A stretch of DNA of 54,396 nt from Planctomycetota bacterium (GCA_029260755.1 JAJDCQ010000245.1:1-54396), one strand, 5' to 3'; counted from the stretch's first letter, positions 1 to 16,930 are shown. The notes: a model not told the origin generated them from the letters alone. Numbers and translations: made by a program.

Positions 1-140
1 CCGAGGGAACCCGTTTGGCGTTCGCGAGGCCGCGGAACGAAGGCCTGCGCGACGATGTCCGGCGAGACGCCGCGAGTGAAGCGACGGCGAGGAGCCTGCG
101 ACGAGTCGTCGCTTCACGCTCATTCTGCAACAGTCTCCTA
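1..140. other. Gene-free left edge with a hairpin
   Basis: I see no credible gene here. The stretch contains a perfect 11-bp inverted repeat (GTGAAGCGACG at 76-86, CGTCGCTTCAC at 107-117) enclosing about 20 bases, which could form a stem at the end of a gene that lies outside the window. Short open frames in this stretch have no family resemblance and are interrupted by the repeat element that follows. Confidence 0.5.
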
Positions 141-372
141 GGTAGGTCTGAGGCGTGCGAGAGCGCTTGCCCATGCGGTTTGCGATCCACAGATTACACA
201 GATTACACAGATTGCCGCGGACCGTTCCCCGCTCTTGCCGACGCGAGGCGGTGGAGATCGCTGCCCCGGGGACGACCGCCTTCGGCAACTCGTAATCTAT
301 GAAATCTGTGTAATCTGTGGATCGTTTCCCGCAACGGCAGCGACCCACGCAGGCCCGCGACGCCAGCGCAGG
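141..372 (+). repeat. GATTACACA-type inverted-repeat element, copy 1
   Basis: The core is a pair of inverted arms: GATCCACAGATTACACAGAT and onward at 184-213, and the complementary arm at 292-324 ending in TAATCTGTGGATCG. Each arm is built from 9-bp units (ATTACACAG). A second copy lies at 17529-17757 in the same orientation. Similarity extends beyond the arms: both copies begin with GGTAGGTC and a CGCTTGCC block, share a TTCGGCAACT motif just before the right arm, and share a GCCCGCGAC block after it. The element fills the region upstream of cysS, ending about 75 bases before its start codon. No open frame is encoded, so it is probably a non-autonomous mobile or REP-like sequence. Confidence 0.8.
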
Positions 373-384
373 GCGCGAGACCGC

Positions 385-446
385 GAAGACGAACGACGAA
401 GACGAACGACGAAGACGAAGACGAAGACGAAGACGAAGACGAAGAC
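385..446 (+). repeat. GAAGAC hexanucleotide tract at the cysS start
   Basis: Six perfect tandem GAAGAC units occupy 411-446, preceded by imperfect units from 385. The tract ends one base before the GTG chosen as the cysS start. Read through in frame it would encode alternating Lys-Thr, which is not part of the cysteinyl-tRNA synthetase fold. It therefore more likely forms the purine-rich leader of the messenger, where no clear Shine-Dalgarno sequence is visible. Unit gain or loss would change leader length by six bases without shifting any reading frame. Confidence 0.7.
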
Positions 447-447
447 C

Positions 448-1947
448 GTGAACGAAGACAAGCCCACCATCCACTTCACCAACACCCTCGGCGGGAAGAA
501 GGAGCCCTTCGAGCCGCTCCATCCCCCCGAGGTGACGTTCTACTCCTGCGGTCCGACCGTCTACAACTTCGCCCACATAGGGAATCTCCGGGCCTTCGTC
601 TCCTACGACCTCGTCCGGCGCTTCCTCGACTGGCGCGGCTACGACGTCCGCCACGTGATGAACATCACCGACGTGGACGACAAGATGATCCGCGTCGCGA
701 ACGAGGAGAAGATCTCGCTCACCGCCGTCCGCGAGCGGTTCGAGGCGGCGTTCCTCGAGGACCTGCGCGCGCTGAACGTCCTCGCCGGCTGGGGCCGCTC
801 GAGCGCGTCGGAGCGGGCCGAGGCGGGCATCGAGGCCGAGACCGAGCTGCCGCGCGCGACCGAGCACATCGATGACATGCTCGGCCTCGTCGCGAGGCTC
901 ACCGAGCGCGAGATCGCGTATCGATCCGACGACGGCAGCGTCTACTTCGGAATCGGGCGATTGCCGGGCTACGGCCGGCTCTCCGGCGTCGACCAGCGCG
1001 AGCTCAAGAGCGGCGCGCGGGTCAGCCACGACGAGTACGAAAAGGAGGAGGCGCGCGACTTCGCCCTCTGGAAGGCGTGGACGCCGGGCGACGGCGACGT
1101 CGCGTGGGAGAGCGACTACGGGCGCGGCCGTCCCGGATGGCACCTCGAGTGCTCCGCGATGAGCATGCGCTACCTCGGCGAAGAGCTCGACATCCACGCC
1201 GGCGGCGTGGACCTCGTCTTCCCGCATCACGAGAACGAGATCGCGCAGAGCGAGGGCGCGACGGGGAAGCCGTTCGTCCGCACGTGGCTCCACAACGCGC
1301 ACCTGACCGTCGATGGTCAGAAGATGGCGAAGCGGCTCGGCAACGTGTATCGCCTGCGCGACCTCACCGAGGAGCGTGACCACGACCCGCTCGCGGTTCG
1401 CTACGCGCTCATGGCCGCCCACTACCGCCAGCCGCTGAACTTCACGTTCGATGGGTTGAAGGCGGCGGCTGGCGCGCTCGCGCGGTTGCGCAACGCGGTC
1501 GTGGCGCTCGCCGACCGACTCGGCAGCGAGGATCACCACCGTCGGGTGGAGGCGGTCGAGGAGATGTCCGCGGATGCGGCGCGTCGCTTCGACGTCGCGC
1601 TCTCCGATGACCTGAACGTCCCCGAGGCGCTCGCCGCCGTCTTCGACTTCGTCGGCGAGCTGAACAAGATGCCCGACCTCGGCGCGGCCAGCGCGAAGGT
1701 GGCGCTCGACTGGCTCCGGGACGTCGACCGCGTCCTCGGGATCGGCCTCGCCGACGCGATCGATCGTACGACGCACCGCGACGCGGATCCGGAGGCGGTC
1801 CGGATCGAAGGTCTGTTGAAAGAGCGGGAAGACGCGCGGCGTCGTAAGGACTGGGCGCGGGCCGACGAAATCCGGGACGAGCTCGCCGCCGACGGGATCA
1901 CGATCGAGGACAAGCCCGATGGAACCCGTTGGCATCGGCAGCCTTGA
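448..1947 (+). CDS. cysS: Cysteinyl-tRNA synthetase
   Basis: Class Ia synthetase that charges tRNA-Cys with cysteine in the cytoplasm, about 499 residues, normal for the family. The four zinc ligands are present with the E. coli spacing: Cys34 (in CGPTVY), Cys235 (WHLEC), His260 and Glu264 (HHENE). The HIGH signature reads HIGN (43-46) and the KMSKS loop reads KMAKR (292-296); both still hold the key His and Lys. The start is put at GTG 448, because upstream codons only encode a Lys-Thr repeat and repeat-element sequence. It stands alone between a repeat element and the tRNA-tuf unit. Identification is firm; the exact start is less so. Confidence 0.95.
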   Translation: MNEDKPTIHFTNTLGGKKEPFEPLHPPEVTFYSCGPTVYNFAHIGNLRAFVSYDLVRRFLDWRGYDVRHVMNITDVDDKMIRVANEEKISLTAVRERFEAAFLEDLRALNVLAGWGRSSASERAEAGIEAETELPRATEHIDDMLGLVARLTEREIAYRSDDGSVYFGIGRLPGYGRLSGVDQRELKSGARVSHDEYEKEEARDFALWKAWTPGDGDVAWESDYGRGRPGWHLECSAMSMRYLGEELDIHAGGVDLVFPHHENEIAQSEGATGKPFVRTWLHNAHLTVDGQKMAKRLGNVYRLRDLTEERDHDPLAVRYALMAAHYRQPLNFTFDGLKAAAGALARLRNAVVALADRLGSEDHHRRVEAVEEMSADAARRFDVALSDDLNVPEALAAVFDFVGELNKMPDLGAASAKVALDWLRDVDRVLGIGLADAIDRTTHRDADPEAVRIEGLLKEREDARRRKDWARADEIRDELAADGITIEDKPDGTRWHRQP

Positions 1948-2010
1948 GTCATATTAGGGTCAGGGCTGGCCTTCCCGGCATGCGGGGAATCCCCGACCTT
2001 CAAATCGGTC

Positions 2011-2039
2011 TTGAACCGCGGCGAGGGAGTTGCTAGAAT
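2011..2039 (+). promoter_or_regulatory. Sigma-70-type promoter for the tRNA-tuf unit
   Basis: TTGAAC at 2011-2016 and TAGAAT at 2034-2039 are separated by exactly 17 bases. The predicted start of transcription, near 2046, lies about 20 bases before the first tRNA. A TAGAAT -10 box recurs before miaB and the histidine kinase at 40556 in this window, which supports it as the local housekeeping form. Confidence 0.75.
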
Positions 2040-2065
2040 CCGCGGCCTTCGTGTCGAGAAGACAC

Positions 2066-2140
2066 GCTAGCGTAGCTCAATGGTAGAGCTTCCGCCTTGT
2101 AAGCGGAAGGTTGTGGGTTCGAGTCCCTCCGCTAGCTCCA
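2066..2140 (+). tRNA. tRNA-Thr (anticodon TGT)
   Basis: A complete cloverleaf: acceptor stem GCTAGCG/CGCTAGC is perfect, the anticodon stem TCCGC/GCGGA encloses the loop CTTGTAA, and the T loop is TTCGAGT. The T stem has one T-T mismatch. The discriminator is T and CCA is encoded (2138-2140). It is the first gene of the tRNA cluster before tuf, matching E. coli thrU in position. Confidence 0.93.
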
Positions 2141-2201
2141 TTCCGCGGTCGGCACCTCGATTCGGGTTTGGCTCCGAGACGCGGTGCCGTCCTTTTGATG
2201 C

Positions 2202-2284
2202 GGGTAGGTACCCAAGTGGCCAAAGGGGGCAGACTGGAAATCTGCTGCGGAATCGCTTCGGGGGTTCGAATCCCTCCCTACCCA
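2202..2284 (+). tRNA. Tyr-type tRNA carrying anticodon GGA (would be read as Ser)
   Basis: Acceptor stem GGGTAGG/CCTACCC is perfect, the anticodon stem GCAGA/TCTGC holds the loop CTGGAAA, and the anticodon GGA is at 2236-2238. A program would call tRNA-Ser(GGA). The body is not Ser-like: the discriminator is A rather than the usual G, the D arm (GGCCAAAGGG) matches bacterial tRNA-Tyr, and the 14-nt variable arm has a 3-bp stem (GCG/CGC) followed by TTC, as in E. coli tRNA-Tyr. Its place between Thr-TGT and Gly-TCC is also that of E. coli tyrU. A single T-to-G change at position 35 would turn GTA into GGA. CCA is not encoded. Confidence 0.85.
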
Positions 2285-2291
2285 CTCCCAG

Positions 2292-2362
2292 GCGGGTGTA
2301 GCTCAATGGTAGAGCATCGGCCTTCCAAGCCGACTACGTGGGTTCGATTCCCATCACCCGCT
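2292..2362 (+). tRNA. tRNA-Gly (anticodon TCC)
   Basis: Perfect acceptor stem GCGGGTG/CACCCGC, D arm GCTC/GAGC, anticodon stem TCGGC/GCCGA with loop CTTCCAA, and T loop TTCGATT. The discriminator is T and CCA is not encoded. It corresponds to glyT in the E. coli tRNA-tufB operon. Confidence 0.93.
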
Positions 2363-2447
2363 CTCAGTCAGACAAACGACGACGAGCATACGAGCTCACG
2401 ATCGACGGACGCACGCGAGACGACGAACACCTGAAGACTGAAGACGC

Positions 2448-2521
<74 letters not shown>

Positions 2522-2733
2522 CGAATCGCTCCCGCCCGCGGGAGACTCGAATCACCGGCGAGCTCACCTCGCCAGATTGGAACGCGACGTAGAAGTTTTG
2601 TTTTGAGGCCGGCCTGACGCGCACCGTCGGTGCGACGAGCCCGGAGTCGGCGACCTTCGCGACGAGATGTGCGCCCCGCCCATGGGACTGCCGAACGGCA
2701 TGATCCCGCGGCGCGCCTACAAAGGAGAGTGCA

Positions 2734-3954
<1,221 letters not shown>

Positions 3955-4037
3955 TGACCAACACGCCCGGTGGCCCGGCGACGGGCCTCGCGGGCAGGCG
4001 TGATTCCCCGCTTGGGGGAGCGCCGAGAGAGTATGGA

Positions 4038-4072
4038 CGAGCGGCGCCGGCCGACGAAGCCGGCGCCGCTCG
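4038..4072 (+). terminator. Strong hairpin after tuf
   Basis: A perfect 14-bp stem (CGAGCGGCGCCGGC at 4038-4051, GCCGGCGCCGCTCG at 4059-4072) with a 7-base loop lies 84 bases after the tuf stop. There is no T run behind it, so it may be a terminator of the GC-only kind or an RNA-processing site. A TAGAAT box at 4078-4083 just downstream could start the next unit, but no clear -35 box is present. Confidence 0.55.
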
Positions 4073-4144
4073 GCCGCTAGAATTTGCAAAGCCCGTTGAG
4101 GAGCCCACGCGGCTTCTGGGATCGGGCCCTCGGAGCTCAAGGCC

Positions 4145-4315
4145 ATGGCGAAGAAGAAGGGCGGCGCCCGCGAGTACGTTTCGCTCGAATGCATGTCCTG
4201 CGCGAACCGGAACTACCGGACGACCCGCAACATCCGCAACACGAAGAAGCTCGAGATCAAGAAGTTCTGCAACACTTGTCGGGCTCACCAGGCCCACAAG
4301 GAGCGGAAGAAGTAG
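4145..4315 (+). CDS. rpmG: 50S ribosomal protein L33
   Basis: A 56-residue basic protein of the large subunit near the E site. It is the zinc-binding form, with CxxC pairs at Cys16/Cys19 and Cys42/Cys45. It sits just before secE and nusG, the usual bacterial neighbourhood of rpmG. The ATG at 4145 begins MAKKKGG, typical of the family. No tRNA-Trp gene is found in the 149 bases to secE, though one is often present there in other bacteria. Confidence 0.93.
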   Translation: MAKKKGGAREYVSLECMSCANRNYRTTRNIRNTKKLEIKKFCNTCRAHQAHKERKK

Positions 4316-4464
4316 TCGCCGCGGGCTCTCGTAGAGATCCTCACCAAGTCGACTTCTGGGCGGGCCTTCGGGACCGCCCCTCCGACCGCGGAGGCTTGCC
4401 GCCGCCGGAGCTCGAAACAAGCCGCCACGTCCCCTGGGCGACGCCCGGATGAGGGGAAGACGCC

Positions 4465-4944
4465 GTGCTCGAATGGTATAAGCCGGATCAGGGTCACCGC
4501 AGTCGCGGCTTCACGGGCATCACCCTCGGGCTGCTCGCGCTCCATGGCTGCAACTCGCTCTACAACTTCCTGAGCAGCTCGTGGTGGCGGACGCCGCTGC
4601 CGGGCATCGGGCGGGTCCTCGGCGACGAGTTCTCGCTCGAGCCGCGGTTCCTGATGGCGCTCATCCTCGGCGTTCTGAGCGCCTACGGGCTCTTCCGGAT
4701 GCTCAACCACCCCAAGGTGGTCGACTTCCTGATCGAGACCGAGGCCGAGCTCAAGAAGGTGGCGTGGGCGTCGCGGCGCGAGGTGATCGGAAGCTCGATC
4801 GTCGTGCTGATCACCGTGATCATCCTGTCGCTCTACATCTTCGGGGTGGACTGGTTGATCATCCAGTTCCGCGGCGGCGAGGGAACGCTCTTCCAGATCG
4901 ACTGGGATGCGGCCTGGGACTGGCTCCTGGGCCCGAGCTCTTAG
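4465..4944 (+). CDS. secE: Preprotein translocase subunit SecE
   Basis: Subunit of the SecYEG channel in the inner membrane. The 159-residue product has three hydrophobic segments (about 15-38, 62-82 and 109-136); the last, preceded by ETEAELKKVAWASRREV (93-109), is the conserved SecE core helix. Many bacteria keep only this third helix, so this is the long, E. coli-like form. It starts with GTG behind a GAGGGG sequence and is followed 20 bases later by nusG, the classic secE-nusG pair. Confidence 0.92.
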   Translation: MLEWYKPDQGHRSRGFTGITLGLLALHGCNSLYNFLSSSWWRTPLPGIGRVLGDEFSLEPRFLMALILGVLSAYGLFRMLNHPKVVDFLIETEAELKKVAWASRREVIGSSIVVLITVIILSLYIFGVDWLIIQFRGGEGTLFQIDWDAAWDWLLGPSS

Positions 4945-4964
4945 GGCGACCGGAAGGCGACATC

Positions 4965-5522
4965 ATGTCGAGACAGTGGTTCGTATTGAGGGTGAAGGCT
5001 GGTCGCGAGGAGACCGTTCGGGAGAGCCTGTGGAAGCGGGTTCAGACCAACGACCTCACCGACAGCCTCGCTCAGCTCCTCGTCGTCACCGAGCGGGTGA
5101 CGGAGATCAAGGGCGGCAACCGCCGGAGCTACGAGCGCAAGATCTACCCCGGCTACATCATGGCGGAGATCGACGTCGATGATGAGGGCGAGATCCCCGA
5201 GGACATCTGGTTCCTGATCCGGGAGACCCCCGGGATCGGCGACTTCGTCGGCGCGCAGCGCAAGCCCATGCCGATGGGCTACGACGAGGTCGCCAAGATG
5301 CTCGAGCAGGTGAAGCGAGCGCAGGCAGAGCCGGACCAGGTTCAGATCGAGTTCGAGAAGGGCGCCCACGTGAAGATCCGCGAGGGCACGTTCGAGAACT
5401 ACGAGGGCGAGGTCGAGGACGTCGATGTCCAGAAGGGCCTCGTCAAGGTGCTCGTCACGATCTTCGGTCGAAAGACGCCGATCGAGCTCGAGTACTGGAA
5501 GGTCGAGAAGTTCGACCTCTGA
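4965..5522 (+). CDS. nusG: Transcription termination/antitermination factor NusG
   Basis: A 185-residue factor that binds RNA polymerase and couples it to Rho or to the ribosome. The NGN domain spans about residues 1-110, starting MSRQWFVLRVKAGREE, with the PGYI motif in its middle. The KOW domain follows at about 125-165 (KGAHVKIREGTFENYEGEV). The start is the ATG at 4965, 20 bases after secE. It leads into the L11-L1-L10-L12 ribosomal genes, as in most bacteria. Confidence 0.96.
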   Translation: MSRQWFVLRVKAGREETVRESLWKRVQTNDLTDSLAQLLVVTERVTEIKGGNRRSYERKIYPGYIMAEIDVDDEGEIPEDIWFLIRETPGIGDFVGAQRKPMPMGYDEVAKMLEQVKRAQAEPDQVQIEFEKGAHVKIREGTFENYEGEVEDVDVQKGLVKVLVTIFGRKTPIELEYWKVEKFDL

Positions 5523-5581
5523 GACACACCGCCCGCTCGCGCGGGCGCTCGATGATTTAGCAATCGAAAGCGGGCCAAACC

Positions 5582-6007
5582 ATGGCGAAAGAGATCAAGG
5601 CCAAGATCAAGCTCCAGTGCCCCGGCGGGCAGGCGACCCCGGCTCCGCCGGTCGGTCCGGCGCTCGGTCAGCACGGCGTGAACATCGGCCAGTTCGTCAA
5701 GGACTTCAACGACAAGACGCGTGACATGGCGGGGATCACGATCCCGGTCGTCATCAACGTCTACGCCGACCGGACGTTCGACTTCATCACCAAGAGCCCC
5801 CCGGCCTCGGTCCTCCTCAAGAAGGCGCTCGGAGTCGCGAAGACGACCGGTGAGCCCGGTCGCGAGGAGAGCGGGTCGGTCAGCCGCGACGCGGTCAAGC
5901 AGATCGCGGAGACGAAGGCGAAGGACCTGAACTCGTTCTCGCTCGAGGCGGCGATGCGCATGGTCGAGGGAACGGCCCGGAGCATGGGGATCAAGGTCAA
6001 GGACTGA
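5582..6007 (+). CDS. rplK: 50S ribosomal protein L11
   Basis: Binds the 23S rRNA GTPase-associated centre with L10 and L12; 141 residues, the standard length. The N-terminal proline-rich segment (PAPPVGPALGQHGVNI, about 21-36) is the thiostrepton-region hinge of the family. The rRNA-binding C-terminal domain is complete. The ATG follows nusG by 59 bases, and rplA follows 74 bases later, the usual L11-L1 operon. Confidence 0.97.
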   Translation: MAKEIKAKIKLQCPGGQATPAPPVGPALGQHGVNIGQFVKDFNDKTRDMAGITIPVVINVYADRTFDFITKSPPASVLLKKALGVAKTTGEPGREESGSVSRDAVKQIAETKAKDLNSFSLEAAMRMVEGTARSMGIKVKD

Positions 6008-6081
6008 CCTTCGTCAGAGCCCCGAAGACAGACAGACACACCTGGAACACCTGGAAGACAGCAGAAGCGGGAATCGAAGCC

Positions 6082-6768
6082 ATGAGGAAGCGGAGCAAGC
6101 GATACAAGCAGGCGCGGAGCGCGCTCGGCGACATGACGACGCCGCGGAGCCTCCCCGACGCGATCAAGGCGTTGAAGTCGCTCCCGTCGACGAAGTTCGA
6201 CGAGGCGGTCGAGATCGCGATGAAGCTCGGTATCGACCCGAAGAAGGGTGACCAGCTCGTCCGCGGGACGCTCTCGCTCCCGAACGGGATCGGCCGCGAG
6301 AAGAAGGTCATCTGCTTCGCGGAGGGCGATGTCGCCGAGAAGGCGAAGGAAGCCGGCGCGATCGAGGTCGGGAGCAAGGACCTCGCGAAGAAGATCCAGG
6401 ACGGCTGGCTCGACTTCGACGTCGCCGTCGCGCACCAGTCGATGATGCCGGTCGTCTCCAAGCTCGGCCGCGTCCTCGGCCCGGCGGGCAAGATGCCCAG
6501 CCCGAAGACGGGCACGGTCACGACTGACGTCGAGACCGCCATCAAGGAGTTCGCGGCCGGTAAGATCGAGTTCCGCAACGACCGCGACGCGAACGTCCAC
6601 GCCGTCATGGGCAAGAAGAGCTTCTCCGAGGAGAAGCTGCTCCAGAACATCGAGGCGTTCATCGACCAGATCAAGGCGATGAAGCCCGCCGCGGCGAAGG
6701 GCATCTACTTCCAGAGCATGGCGCTCACGACCACGATGGGCCCGGGCATTCCGCTCGAGACCCCCTAG
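6082..6768 (+). CDS. rplA: 50S ribosomal protein L1
   Basis: Forms the mobile L1 stalk that guides deacylated tRNA out of the E site, and in many bacteria represses its own operon. The product has 228 residues, normal length, and contains the conserved GRVLGPAGKMPSPKTGTV segment (about 131-148). The start is the ATG at 6082 (MRKRSKRYKQ). It lies between rplK and rplJ. No obvious L1-binding mimic was identified in the leader by eye. Confidence 0.97.
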   Translation: MRKRSKRYKQARSALGDMTTPRSLPDAIKALKSLPSTKFDEAVEIAMKLGIDPKKGDQLVRGTLSLPNGIGREKKVICFAEGDVAEKAKEAGAIEVGSKDLAKKIQDGWLDFDVAVAHQSMMPVVSKLGRVLGPAGKMPSPKTGTVTTDVETAIKEFAAGKIEFRNDRDANVHAVMGKKSFSEEKLLQNIEAFIDQIKAMKPAAAKGIYFQSMALTTTMGPGIPLETP

Positions 6769-6837
6769 GCGCCCGCGCGCGCGCACCTGGCAATCGCAAG
6801 ACACAGCACACGAAGCAGTAGCTAGAGGAACAGGACG

Positions 6838-7380
6838 ATGTCGAAGGCGGTCAAGCGGCTCATTCACTCCGAGCTCAAGAGCAAGTTCGAGGCGATGGAG
6901 GCGGGCGTGGTCATCACGGTCCGCGGTCTCGACGCCGAGCACATGCACGACCTGCGGAGCACGCTCAACTCGAAGAACATGCGTCTCACGGTCGTGAAGA
7001 ACTCGATCGCCAAGCTCGCGGCGGCCGAGGCGGGCCTCCCCGAGGCGGTGAACGCGGTCATCGACGGCCAGGTCGGAGTCGCCCACGGCGAGGCCGAGGC
7101 GCCCGAGCTCGCGAAGACGATCGTCGAGTGGTCGAAGAAGAACAAGGGCCAGATCGAGATCAAGGGCGGCTTCCTGGAGAAGGAGATCCTCCAGCCGGCC
7201 GAGATCGCCGACCTGGCCCAGCTCCCGACCCGTCCCCAGATGCTCGGGATGTTCGTCGGCACCATCCAGGCGCCGATCCGGGACTTCGTCGGCGTCATCC
7301 AGGCGCCGATCCGGGACTTCGTCGGCGTCCTGAACGCCATCAAGGAAAAGAAGGAGAAGGAGGGCGGCGGCGAGGGCTAG
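6838..7380 (+). CDS. rplJ: 50S ribosomal protein L10
   Basis: Anchors L7/L12 dimers on the ribosomal stalk; 180 residues. The N-terminal rRNA-binding domain is normal (about 1-135). The C-terminal helix that carries the L12 dimers contains two near-identical 11-residue units, FVGTIQAPIRD (139-149) and FVGVIQAPIRD (150-160), and begins a third with FVGV before LNAIKEKK. The total length of this helix matches the usual two-site form, so the units look homogenised rather than added. rplL follows 103 bases later. Confidence 0.96.
   Translation: MSKAVKRLIHSELKSKFEAMEAGVVITVRGLDAEHMHDLRSTLNSKNMRLTVVKNSIAKLAAAEAGLPEAVNAVIDGQVGVAHGEAEAPELAKTIVEWSKKNKGQIEIKGGFLEKEILQPAEIADLAQLPTRPQMLGMFVGTIQAPIRDFVGVIQAPIRDFVGVLNAIKEKKEKEGGGEG
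7252..7329 (+). repeat. 33-bp tandem repeat inside rplJ
   Basis: Units at 7252-7284 and 7285-7317 differ at only two of 33 bases, and the first 12 bases of a third unit follow. The repeat lies exactly in the L12-binding helix of L10 and keeps the reading frame. DNA identity higher than needed for protein identity points to recent duplication or gene conversion. Confidence 0.9.
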
Positions 7381-7483
7381 CCCGCGCAGCCAGCTCCCAC
7401 TTCTTCCAGTTTACCGAGACACTCGGGGCGAACGCCTCGCGTCGGAATCTTGTAAGTAGAGAAAGACTCGCAAAGGAGTAGTC

Positions 7484-7912
7484 ATGTCGGAAGCCATCGC
7501 GCCCATCCTCGAGAACGTCAACAAGCTCAGCGACGAGGACAAGGGTGAGCTCATCAGTCAGACCGTCGGAGGCATGAGCCTTCTGAGCGTCAGCAAGCTC
7601 GTGAAGCAGCTCGAAGAGGTCTTCCAGGTCACCGCCGCCGCGCCCATGGCGATGGCGATGCCGATGGGTGGGGATGCCGCGGCGGAGGAGGCGGTCGAGA
7701 AGACCGCGTTCGACGTCGTCATCAAGGAGATCGGCGGCAAGAAGATCCAGGTCATCAAGGAGGTCCGCGCGATCACGAGCCTCGGCCTCAAGGAGGCCAA
7801 GGACCTGGTCGAGAAGGCCCCCGCGGCCGTCAAGGAAGGCATCTCGAAGGAAGACGCCGAGAAGTACAAGACTCAGCTCGAGGCGGTCGGCGCGACGATC
7901 GAGATCAAGTAG
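7484..7912 (+). CDS. rplL: 50S ribosomal protein L7/L12
   Basis: Stalk protein that recruits and activates translational GTPases. The 142-residue product has an N-terminal dimerisation domain (about 1-45), a flexible Ala/Met/Gly-rich hinge (about 46-65) and the globular C-terminal domain with GGKKIQVIKEVR and GLKEAKDLVE. It is somewhat longer than the E. coli protein because of the N-terminal part and hinge. AAGGAG precedes the ATG at 7484. Confidence 0.97.
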   Translation: MSEAIAPILENVNKLSDEDKGELISQTVGGMSLLSVSKLVKQLEEVFQVTAAAPMAMAMPMGGDAAAEEAVEKTAFDVVIKEIGGKKIQVIKEVRAITSLGLKEAKDLVEKAPAAVKEGISKEDAEKYKTQLEAVGATIEIK

Positions 7913-8188
7913 ATCGATCCTTTGTCGCGAGGCTTTCTCCCGACGTGGGGAACGCCCCCTCCCCCGCGAGGCCCGTCCAGGGCCGATCGCGGGCGGTCTG
8001 GGTGCGCTCCCTGCGTCTCATTGGGCGGACCACTGGGGTAGACGGGCGGCGCGAGCAGGCGAGAGGGCAGTCCTCGAGGTCACGGATTGGGACGATGGCG
8101 TGGAGAGCGTGGAGTCGCCACGACGCTCTTCGCAAGGCCGATATCCCCAACCGATTGACCGACGGGACGCCCCGAGCGAGGTCGACTG
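7913..8188 (+). other. rplL-rpoB spacer
   Basis: A 276-base gap between the stalk genes and rpoB. I see no gene; short open frames lack family resemblance. An imperfect stem (GAGCGTGG with CCACGACGCTC, about 8104-8132) could be an RNA-processing or attenuation structure, as occurs at this place in E. coli, but this is only a guess. Confidence 0.4.
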
Positions 8189-12001
<3,813 letters not shown>

Positions 12002-12081
12002 CGTAGTTCGGCGCGGGTGAACGTTCACCGGCGCCGAGAGGACACGGGAACGAAGGAACCGAAGGCAGACGAGGCAAACAC

Positions 12082-16371
<4,290 letters not shown>

Positions 16372-16391
16372 ACACGACTTGGATTCAACGA

Positions 16392-16420
16392 CGGGCCGAG
16401 GAGCCTCGCTCCTCGGCCCG
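16392..16420 (+). terminator. Hairpin after rpoC
   Basis: A perfect 13-bp stem (CGGGCCGAGGAGC at 16392-16404, GCTCCTCGGCCCG at 16408-16420) with a 3-base loop, 20 bases after the rpoC stop. The following sequence is T-rich only from 16428 on. It probably ends or reduces transcription between the rpoBC and str units. Confidence 0.6.
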
Positions 16421-16482
16421 ACTCGAACTTCGATTTGATCGCGATTTCGCGAATTCGCTTAGACGAGGCGTAAGAAGAGCAG

Positions 16483-16857
16483 ATGCCCACCACGAACCAG
16501 CTGATCCGTATCGGTCGGAGCCCCTTCAAGAAGAAGGGCACGACCCCGGCGCTGGAGCGCTGCCCGCAGAAGCGCGGCGTGTGCCTCCAGGTCAAGACGA
16601 TGACGCCGAAGAAGCCGAACTCCGCGCTCCGGAAGATCGCGCGCGTCCGGCTGAGCAACGGCAAGGAGATCACCGCCTACATTCCGGGCGAGGGTCACAA
16701 CCTGCAGGAGCACTCGATCGTGCTCGTGCGCGGCGGCCGCGTCCGCGACCTGCCGGGTGTTCGCTACCACGTGATCCGCGGGACGATGGACACCGCGGGC
16801 GTCGAGGGGCGGAAGCAGGGCCGGTCGAAGTACGGCGCCAAGCGGCCCAAGACGTAA
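16483..16857 (+). CDS. rpsL: 30S ribosomal protein S12
   Basis: Decoding-centre protein, 124 residues, colinear with E. coli S12 without gaps over the central region. The PKKPNSALRK loop keeps Lys43. At position 88 it has Arg (GRVRDLPGVRYH) where E. coli has Lys; that Lys-to-Arg change is a classic streptomycin-resistance mutation, so natural resistance is predicted. It opens the str operon (rpsL-rpsG-fusA). Confidence 0.97.
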   Translation: MPTTNQLIRIGRSPFKKKGTTPALERCPQKRGVCLQVKTMTPKKPNSALRKIARVRLSNGKEITAYIPGEGHNLQEHSIVLVRGGRVRDLPGVRYHVIRGTMDTAGVEGRKQGRSKYGAKRPKT

Positions 16858-16930
16858 ACCCCCGAGTCTCGAAGAAGCTCAACTCGTAACCCACCGGGCG
16901 CGCATCGATTGGCGACGCTCGGAGTAACCG

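Noticed and set aside
15..302. Small open frame at the left edge
   Set aside because: It runs through the palindromic repeat and has no recognisable features.
235..447. Earlier ATG (235) for cysS
   Set aside because: It would translate the repeat element and the Lys-Thr hexamer tract; family homology begins after GTG 448.
2202..2284. Ordinary tRNA-Ser(GGA)
   Set aside because: The anticodon fits, but the discriminator, D arm, short variable arm and cluster position are those of tRNA-Tyr, so a plain Ser label would hide the anomaly.
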